Source: Bostrychus sinensis | Lineage: Eukaryota > Chordata > Actinopteri > Gobiiformes > Eleotridae | Assembly: GCA_020698575.1 (NCBI GenBank) | Contig: CM036256.1 | Location: 13,035,908 to 13,099,907, forward strand | DNA: 64,000 nt | Reading direction: 5' to 3' | Shown: piece after piece, positions 57,111-64,000 of the stretch | Layout: the number at the start of each line of letters is the position of its first letter | How positions within the stretch are numbered: position 1 is the stretch's first letter | Translations under genes and position numbers: made by a program | The notes under the pieces: generated by a model | The model's database searches: none | The model's input: only the letters and a program-made list of their open reading frames with translations | What the model was told of the DNA's origin: nothing

Positions 57111-57340
57111 ATTTAGTCCATGTGTTTGATGTTTTTTTCCACTTAAATTTTGATTAAGCTTTATCTTTGAGGAATAGAAGTTAGTTAATGTTATGTTTGT
57201 TTAATTTCAGTTAAACCTTTCCTGTATCAAAGGCCACACCCAAATATATCAGCCCATATTGTTTTTGCCATATTCAAAACAATTATATTGGATGTTTTCC
57301 TAATATCGCCCATCCCTTTTTCTAAGCATCGCCAAGAATG

Positions 57341-57530
57341 GGAGCTATTTGGCCCAAAAGGCAAACACGCGGCCACCAACAATAATTATGGCCTACTGTC
57401 TGCATTCTGTTGCCGCAGCTAGTTGACAGATCAGCAGTATACAATCCCTGCTCTGTGTTGGACAATCCCGTTTGGCCCTGTCTCTGTCTATGGCGAACAT
57501 TGGCAGAGCTGGCCTCATTATGAGCCTGGG
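57341..57530 (+). other. Non-coding block A, similar to block B at 63151
   Basis: GC-richer than its flanks and with no intact frame. It shares an ordered series of words with 63151-63360: GGCCCA, GCGGCC/GCGGTGGC, CAACAAT, CTGCATTC, GACAG, CCCTGCTCTG and TGTCTATGGC/TGTCTGTGGC. This suggests an old dispersed repeat or a duplicated conserved non-coding element. Confidence 0.4.
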
Positions 57531-57884
57531 AGCAGGAATTTCCACTGCCCCTCCTCTGCCTCCAAGAGTGAATGTTGATCATGTGAATGTCCACTGGCAG
57601 CTTTTGGCAATGCTATTTACCCATTCAGTGGCCTCTGCCTGTGTGGGCTGCTTAGCTACACTCGTTGATGTTGTGCCGACCATCTTCTGACTACTGTTTT
57701 ATTATGCTACTTTAAATGAGATAATTGAAAGCACAGCCTGAAATAGCCCAAGTAATTTATTAGTTATCCTAAAGTAATTAAACTTCCAATAACCTTTTCT
57801 AATCCTCAAGTTATGTAATGGAGCAGGACAAAGGGAGGTGGCCTTTGCAAAATTAAATAGCCAATTCAGTTCATATTTTATTGG

Positions 57885-58010
57885 TTATTCTTTATGGGTC
57901 ACTTGTGGCCGGAGACTATCCCAGCTTTTGAGGGCATGAGGCAGGGTAGACCCAAGACATTTACCAATTAATCGCAGGGCTGACATTTAGAGACACAGAC
58001 TTTCACTTTG
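57885..58010 (-). repeat. SINE family 1 fragment
   Basis: TATTCTTTATGGGTCACTTG, GGAGACTATCCCAGC, then TCGCAGGGCTGACATTTAGA; the tail half of the element only. Confidence 0.6.
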
Positions 58011-58129
58011 GATAACATCTGACTATGTGTACCCACTGAAAGACTACAGTAAATGCACAATTGTATGTGTGATAAACTCATGTAAGTTATTTAATAAAAT
58101 GTTTTGTTCATTGCAGGAAATAATTTTAG

Positions 58130-58440
58130 TCACTAAAAATTGCACTGAAGATTTTATTCAAAAATTCAAAGAGCTTATTGTCATGCGCCATTATGAAATT
58201 CTTCCTTTGCTGTTGACAATGAATACCAAGCAATATAAATCTTAAAATAGTAAAATGTAAAGTTAAAACATAAGAGATAAATATAATGCAATATCTAAAA
58301 TATAAAAAAGGCACTTGAAAATAAAAATGTGATACAATAGAAATACAGAATATGTAGGAATATGAACTATGCAGAGATATAAATGATATATATGGAAATC
58401 TAACATCAGCTGTAGTGTACAATAGAAGATGTAAAAAATA
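58130..58440 (-). repeat. LINE 3'-end-like fragment
   Basis: AAGAGCTTATTGTCATGCGC, ATTATGAAATTCTTCC, then an A-rich stretch with short AT words. These are typical of truncated fish LINE tails. Confidence 0.4.
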
Positions 58441-58479
58441 AACTGGAAAAGAGGGTGTAAAAAAAAAAGAAAGAGACTC

Positions 58480-58760
58480 CTGTCAGCTTAGACTTAGACT
58501 TTATTGATCCAGACAGGAAATTACTTGGTCACAGTAGGTCAGAGTAGCTCCTGTTTAAAAAAAAATAAAATAAAAATTGTAAAAGGTAAAATAGGTATAG
58601 AATAGTTAAAAGCAATAAAATGCTATGAATAAAATACAACAGATAGATAAAAATATACAAGATTTGCATATTTACAAATCTATAAAAAATAAAAATAGAA
58701 GTATCTGATAAGGAGTCTAATGGCAGTGGGGGAAAAGGACTGATTTAGTCTTTATGCTGC
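58480..58760 (-). repeat. LINE/SINE tail, TTTATTGATCC type
   Basis: GACTTAGACTTTATTGATCC opens the fragment, an A-rich body follows, and GTATCTGATAAGGAGTCTAA and TGGCAGTGGGGGAAAAGGAC close it. Layout resembles the relic at 1105-1600. Confidence 0.5.
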
Positions 58761-60049
58761 TGAGGGGGATACAGTACTTTTAACAGTCAGACCCATTCCC
58801 TTTTTAGTGAAAAGGGTCTGAAATTCCTTCGCCTCCCAGACCTTCCAGTTAGTTTGATTGTAACGACCAATCAAGGGGTGATTTTTATCCAATGCTTTGT
58901 TTATTCATTGGTTGTATATTTTTAGGTATAAAAAGCAAGTGTTATAAAAATTATATTTGCATGTTTTAATTAGATCAGTTTTAATGCAACCTGAGTGCAC
59001 AAATCAAGGCAAAAAATATTCACAATAAATAAAACATGATTATTTTTACACATCCGAAAAATTACCATATTTATCTTTTTTTATTCATACAGTCATTGCT
59101 CCCGGCCTTACTGTTTTGTACTGGTGTAGAGTGACACTGTCTCAGCTATATTCTGCCTCCCTTCAGAGTCACTCAGTATCATCCAGTCAGCATTACTGCA
59201 GCTCAGGCCACTCAGCATGCTGCAGCCTGACCAGCAAGCTTATAAGGGGTTTTCACAAATAAGATTGGTTTCTGGACATGTGTATAATGCGGTATAACTG
59301 GACTGTGGCAGGTCAACCCTATTAAAACTTAATACCCTGAATTTATATGCGCCATAGAGCTGCATGGGGCTGCAGTATTGGATGACTTTGATTTGTTCCC
59401 CTCTTCACTCTCCCTCCCCCAGTCTTTTACTTTCTGCCCTTTGTCAGAGTGTATCCATGGCTAATCCTCAAAGACTTTCTTTAATGTCTTCCATTATTTG
59501 TGGTTGTATTATTTACTTTGATTTCTGATAGTGATGCCAAGCAAATAATTCATTCTTCTCATTTACGCGCATCAGAACATTTTTATATCTCCAAGTCATA
59601 TGACACAAAGCTTTAAACCCACAGTGGAAAAAATACTTTGATAAAGGAGTGACAAATGCATTATAATACAACGTCAAAAAGATTCCTATCCCTGCTTGTG
59701 CCAAATCTGGAAATAATCAATAGTATTGTTGACATGGATACAGACTGGCCTGTTTGTTTTGAGGTCAGCACACCAAGGGACCATTTTAACACTAAAAGGA
59801 AATCTCCAAATAACTTGCTCCCCTGACAATCACGTGCTGGGCTTTTAGGAAACCAATGCAATTACTCAAATGTGATTTTAGTTTGGTGGTGCACACATAG
59901 CATTTACACCTCTTACACTCTTTAGTAATCTGATGCTGTGATACAAAGAGTACAAAACATCAATTGAATAGAGTTTTCTCTACAGATATGGATTTTCCCC
60001 ATAATTTAAACAAGGATTTGTGTCCATTAATTTCATGTGTAACCAGTCC

Positions 60050-60235
60050 AACCACAAAGGGTCATGAGCTGCTCGTCGTTCTGGTCCCAAGCCTGGATAA
60101 ATGGAGAGCATTTTGTCAGAAAGGGCATCTAGTGTAAAATGTTGGCCAAATCAATAATAATCAAAATCACTGCTCACTAGGAGGCAAATGATTTGCTTTG
60201 GTGACGCCAGAAGGGAAAATTCAAACGTAAAAGAA
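60050..60235 (+). repeat. LINE 3'-end-like repeat
   Basis: GGTCCCAAGCCTGGATAAAT, GGAGAGCATTTTGTCAGAAA, GGGCATCTAGTGTAAAA, then GGTGACGCCAGAAGGG. This run is common at the 3' ends of fish non-LTR elements. Confidence 0.6.
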
Positions 60236-60503
60236 GTTAAGAAAACTTTATTTATTTTGTGTCCCCTTTGTGATAACTTAATTGGCTATTATTGAATAAC
60301 TTTGGATAAAGTTTTTACCTAATACATTTACATGGCTACTACCACCTCCACTACTACAGCACATTTTAGCTTTTTGTTTTGCAAAAGTCTTTGGGAAAGT
60401 GGCGTATAATTGATCAAATTTGCTTTATACTTCTAATGGCATTGTTTGTTTTTCTGCAAAATCATCCACAATGTTGTCCTATCGACCTAACACCCCACGT
60501 TTT

Positions 60504-60569
60504 ATTGGGTTCTCGAGGTGTCACTCAAGTCCCTCTGGCGTTATTTGCATGAGGGGCCAGACTATAAAT
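60504..60569 (+). promoter_or_regulatory. Vimentin-type gene core promoter
   Basis: An inverted CCAAT box (ATTGG, 60504-60508), an octamer ATTTGCAT (60543-60550) and a TATA box (TATAAAT, 60563-60569) occur in order. They lie 121-186 bp above the ATG, leaving room for a 5'UTR of about 95 bases. Spacing is that of a classic TATA promoter, but use is inferred. Confidence 0.55.
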
Positions 60570-60689
60570 GAGTGAGGCACGGAGAAACGCCCTCCCAGGC
60601 GCACTCCGCTGATGCTGTTGGGACCAGAGCGTGAGGCAGCCCACATTTCTCCACATTGGCGCATAGAGAAGTAAGCAGGGTACTACAAG

Positions 60690-61460
60690 ATGTCCTATAG
60701 AGGTACAGCAGCTCCACGCTCTTCTTACAGAAAAATGTTTGGGGGTGACAGAACCACGACCAGGACGACCTACAGCAGCCGCCAGTTCTCCAGTCCTATC
60801 CGCTCCTCACGCGTCTCCTTCGGTCTCTCCTCCGCTCCGAGCGTCTATGCCTCCAAGACGCAAAGGCTCCGGAGCAGTGCGCCCATGCCTCGCTTGGCCT
60901 CCGACAACTTGGACTTCTCCCTGTCCGACGCCATAAACACCGAGTTCATAACCACTCGTACCAACGAGAAGGCGCAGATGCAGTCTTTGAATGACCGCTT
61001 TGCCAACTACATCGATAAAGTACGCTTCTTGGAGCAGCAGAACAAAATTTTGCTGGCCGAGTTGGAGCAGCTGCGGGGCAAGGGAACGTCCCGGGTCGGG
61101 GATCTGTACGAAGATGAGATGAGGGAGCTGAGACGCCAGGTGGACCAGCTCACCAACGAGAAGGCCCGTGTTGAAGTTCACAGGGATAACCTAGCGGATG
61201 ATATTGACCGGCTGAGAGAGAAGTAGGGGCGTGGCTCTGTGCGTTATTGTGTGATGCTTAAGATGTTGTTGTGCGTAATGCTTAATAAGATTAACTGCCA
61301 TTGTTATAAGCAGTTTATGAATTCTGATTAGATTAATTGTGCATTGAATTGAAAAGTGCTTAGCAGATGTTCCAAGCATGTGCCTTTTTGTCATTGCAGG
61401 TTGCAGGATGAAATTGCGCAGCGAGAGGAAGCTGAAGCCAATATGCAGAGCTTCAGACAG
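60690..61460 (+). CDS. vim: Vimentin (type III intermediate filament), first two exons (partial)
   Basis: Cytoplasmic intermediate-filament subunit of mesenchymal and glial cells. Exon 1 is 60690-61222 and exon 2 is 61400-61460 (61 bp, as in mammalian vimentin), joined AA-G as in the human gene. The head opens MSYRGTAAPRSSYRKMFGG, carrying the SSYRRMFGG-like assembly motif, and is Ser/Arg-rich to about residue 80. SDNLDFSLSDAINTEF leads into coil 1A (LNDRFANYIDKVRFLEQQNK) and linker/coil 1B (DLYEDEMRELRRQVDQLTNE, RDNLADDIDRLREK). Exon 2 adds LQDEIAQREEAEANMQSFRQ. ILLAELEQL and the REK-LQ join fit vimentin better than desmin or peripherin. An in-frame stop just after 61222 belongs to the intron. 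The remaining rod and tail lie beyond the window. A teleost vimentin paralog cannot be excluded. Confidence 0.88.
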
Positions 61461-63150
61461 GTACAAGTCACCTCACCCAACAGGCTTCTTCAACATGTGC
61501 CTAGAGCAGCATGAACTATATCCAAAGTAATAATAATAATAGATGTTATGGTCAAGCCAGTTTATGCCTGAATTTGTTGCCTCCCATTCAACGGCAGCTC
61601 ACTATTTAACATTTAAACTAGACCCTGCCTTTCCATCTGGTTGGTAGGGACTCCAAATTAGGCAATTAGATGAGGGCATGTTCTTTGGCAGATTATGAGG
61701 AAAATAGTGTAAAAATATAGTTACAGGATTTAGATATAATGTGTAAGACTTTAGTTAGGTTGTAATGGCGTTAAAGTTATGTTGTTGACAAGATTATTGC
61801 GTAAAAAGTGGGATCTTACAAAATAATGGAAAACTAAGATGTTAAAAACTGTTCTAGCTATGTTTATATGGTTTCAAACAGGTACAGTTCACCTCATCAG
61901 TCAGGTTTCTCTAACAGTGTATCTAAACCTAGAACTTATACTGTGAGGTTCTAAGTCCCAGAAATGCAAGGTGCCACCCAATATTTCAAGTTTAGCAGCT
62001 TTAAGCGTTACTCAGGCTGGTCAGATTACTTGCTTTCAGCCCGTTTAAGTCTTACGCTTGCTCAGTTTTTATTTCGAAAGGTGGGGAAAAAGTGCTGGAT
62101 CAGTAAACAGTAAAGATTAGCTGGTGTTTAGTAATATCAGTCTCTTAACTTGAGCCCATCGAATGCTGTACCTCTGTCTAAAAGAAAGCTAATCTAATTG
62201 TTGCTCATGAGCTGTAGAGACAGGAATGCACTTTTTTGATGACACAACAGCAGCAGCTTCAAGCCATAGTCCAAAACAGTGTTGGAGCAGAACAGAGCTG
62301 CCCTGGCTTTGGTACAAAAGGCCAAGTTTGAAGTTTATGAGTTCAATCAGGCCTGCAGAGAGACCAGATCTTTTTAAGTCTGACCGGTCACACAGAATGA
62401 GTTGGATCCCGGCGCAACATTGTGGACCAAATGTGGTTATCAGAGCGAGAAGACAAGCCGCCATGTGATCCCACTGTCTGCCTCTCTAAAAGGGGACAGT
62501 GGCAGCAAACTCGCTTCTGTTATGGTCCTGTCAGAGATTATTCTATCACGACTAGACTTTATGGATAATTAAAATTTTGAGTCATACTTAGAGCTTCAGT
62601 GGGTCCTGACACAAAAAGACAATGTCTTTCTGCCACTGGTAGAAAGTACTTTTGTACTGCAGTAATGTAAAGAAAATTTGTTTTACTCAGTACATTTTCA
62701 AATACAACAACAAACAAGGTCCTGTATTTTATCCTAGTTTTGGTACTACCAGCAACAATAATATTAGTAGTACCAGTAATAACCTAGTTCCACTTTTGAG
62801 TGAGACTGTACAGACTGTAATATTAGTACAGTAGTTGTAGCAGCAGCAGTAGTAGTAGTAGGAGCAGGAGGAGTCGCATAGTAGTTAGAGTAGTAGTATT
62901 GCTGTGCAGTTGCAAAAAACTATGTTCAAAAATACTTTTTTAAGTGAAATTTACAGTCAAACCTTTTTTTTTTTTTTACTAAAGTTATAATTTTGTTTAG
63001 TACTTTCTCTGGTTTTCTTGTGATGTAGCAGTACTTTAAAAAAAATACTTTTTCTAACTCTTGCCCCACCAAACCATGTGCATTTGTTGAAATTATTGAA
63101 GAAGTGACAGTTTCCCTTTAAGGATAAACTCCATATTTTGAATGGATTGC

Positions 63151-63360
63151 ATCTGGCCCATATGAATGGCAGGAAGGAAGCCCCTATTGCCTGCCGCGGT
63201 GGCAAAGCAACAACAATGCCGAGCCTCCAGCCTGCATTCAGTTATTTAGGCGGGCAGACAGTCACAACCCCTGCTCTGGGCTCTGGGAGGCCATGCTGAA
63301 TAGCTCACTTTGTCTGTGGCATTAAAGCCCTCCAAAGCTGCTTCATTCGCTGATACCTCA
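63151..63360 (+). other. Non-coding block B, similar to block A at 57341
   Basis: Contains GGCCCA, GCCGCGGTGGC, CAACAATGCC, CCTGCATTCAGTTATTTAGG, CCCCTGCTCTGG, TTTGTCTGTGGCATTAAAGC and GCTGCTTCATTCGCTGATAC in the same order as block A. It lies inside the vimentin intron. Confidence 0.4.
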
Positions 63361-63689
63361 CTCACAGGCTGCCAACGCCCTGAATACAGAGGTGTTGCTC
63401 CAATAAGTCACAAGGGCAGTAAAAATTTTGATATAATACAGGGTTTTAATAAAATGCCATGCTTTAACTACATACAATTAAATCAATTTCAAAACAAGAC
63501 AGTCAACAAACAACTTTATGGGCCACTTTATCTGGGACAACTTAATGCAAATATCTAATCAGATAATCACATGGTAGCAGCTCAGCACATTTAAGCTACA
63601 GACAACATGTTCAAGATAAACCGAATCAAGTTCAAACATTGTTCAATCTACAATACAATAATCCAGCCAGTGTAATTTTTGTGCAGGTG

Positions 63690-63775
63690 CCAAGCTGTGT
63701 CAGGAAGTGCATCTGGCATAAAAACAGGGCAAAATAAATATGCAAATCAGTGAGAACTAGGAGGCAGTTGTGGTG
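63690..63775 (+). repeat. LINE 3'-end-like fragment
   Basis: TCAGGAAGTGCATCTGGCAT, AAAAACAGGGCAAAATAAAT and ACTAGGAGGCAGTTGTGG match 60050-60235 and 20560-20650. Confidence 0.5.
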
Positions 63776-64000
63776 TAAAAGGAAAAAAAATCTTTAAAAC
63801 AAAGAATTTAGACGTTTCACAAAGGATAAAGGAAGTCCTGGTCGGGGTCAATTCCCCAGTACCTATGTTCCCCAAAAAAACATTAGGGTTAAGTTTTAGG
63901 GCTAAGGTTAGAGCTAGGATTAGGGAACTTCTGGACTTACCAGAATGTGCAAGTACTGGCATTCTCCAGTACTTATCTTCCCTGGTATCTATGGATAAAG

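Larger units (their letters stand above)
61461..64000 (+). other. Second intron of the vimentin gene (incomplete)
   Basis: No third exon was found before the window ends. 62215-62510 is GC-richer and looks constrained, but has no extended frame. (AGT)n-type simple repeat lies at 62826-62900, and poly-T at 62964-62978. Short GGTTAG/TTAGGG-like words occur at 63882-63926. Confidence 0.5.

Noticed and set aside
60807..61181. 124-codon frame opposite vimentin exon 1
   Set aside because: Antisense shadow of a GC-rich coding exon.
63880..63930. Interstitial telomeric repeat
   Set aside because: GGTTAG-like words are irregular and few; no run of exact TTAGGG units.

Overview
The window is vertebrate nuclear DNA, almost certainly from a ray-finned (teleost) fish. 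Its genes are split into many short exons with long introns. The spaces between them are filled with teleost-style repeats: tRNA-derived SINEs, a 5S-rRNA-derived SINE, hAT MITEs with 8-bp target duplications, a Tc1 transposon, a BEL/Pao relic, LINE tails and long minisatellites. Nothing prokaryotic is present. The species cannot be named from sequence alone.

Layout. The first five coding exons of atp6v1h (V-ATPase subunit H) lie on the minus strand (193-3808); the gene runs off the left edge, and two E-box/CLEAR-like sites sit at its 5' end (4437-4455). A repeat-rich stretch (4.5-14.2 kb) holds LTR-like ends, a LINE relic, SINEs and a broken BEL/Pao element. A candidate alternative first coding exon of rgs20 (14260-14514) joins in frame to the main rgs20 exons (27900-30729, plus strand), with satellites and MITEs between. 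tcea1 (transcription factor IIS) is complete on the minus strand (38251-42433, 10 coding exons, 310 codons) and contains an AT-AC minor-spliceosome intron. rp1 (photoreceptor doublecortin protein) is on the plus strand (46559-52817, 3 coding exons, 1816 codons). A decayed Tc1 transposon follows at 54552-56088. The first two exons of a vimentin-type gene (60690-61460, plus) run off the right edge.

The genes do not form a pathway. They are a conserved syntenic block: atp6v1h-rgs20-tcea1-rp1 corresponds to human 8q11.23, here without lypla1, mrpl15 and sox17 between tcea1 and rp1, and with a vimentin gene next to rp1.

I see no undescribed molecular system. The observations most worth checking are the AT-AC intron of tcea1, the rp1 protein that stops where the human protein continues, the putative long rgs20 isoform, nested hAT insertions dated by exact target-site duplications, an 11-bp minisatellite with higher-order repeats, and a pair of similar non-coding blocks flanking the vimentin exons. 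Splice sites were assigned by eye from consensus, phase closure and family knowledge; no searches were run.
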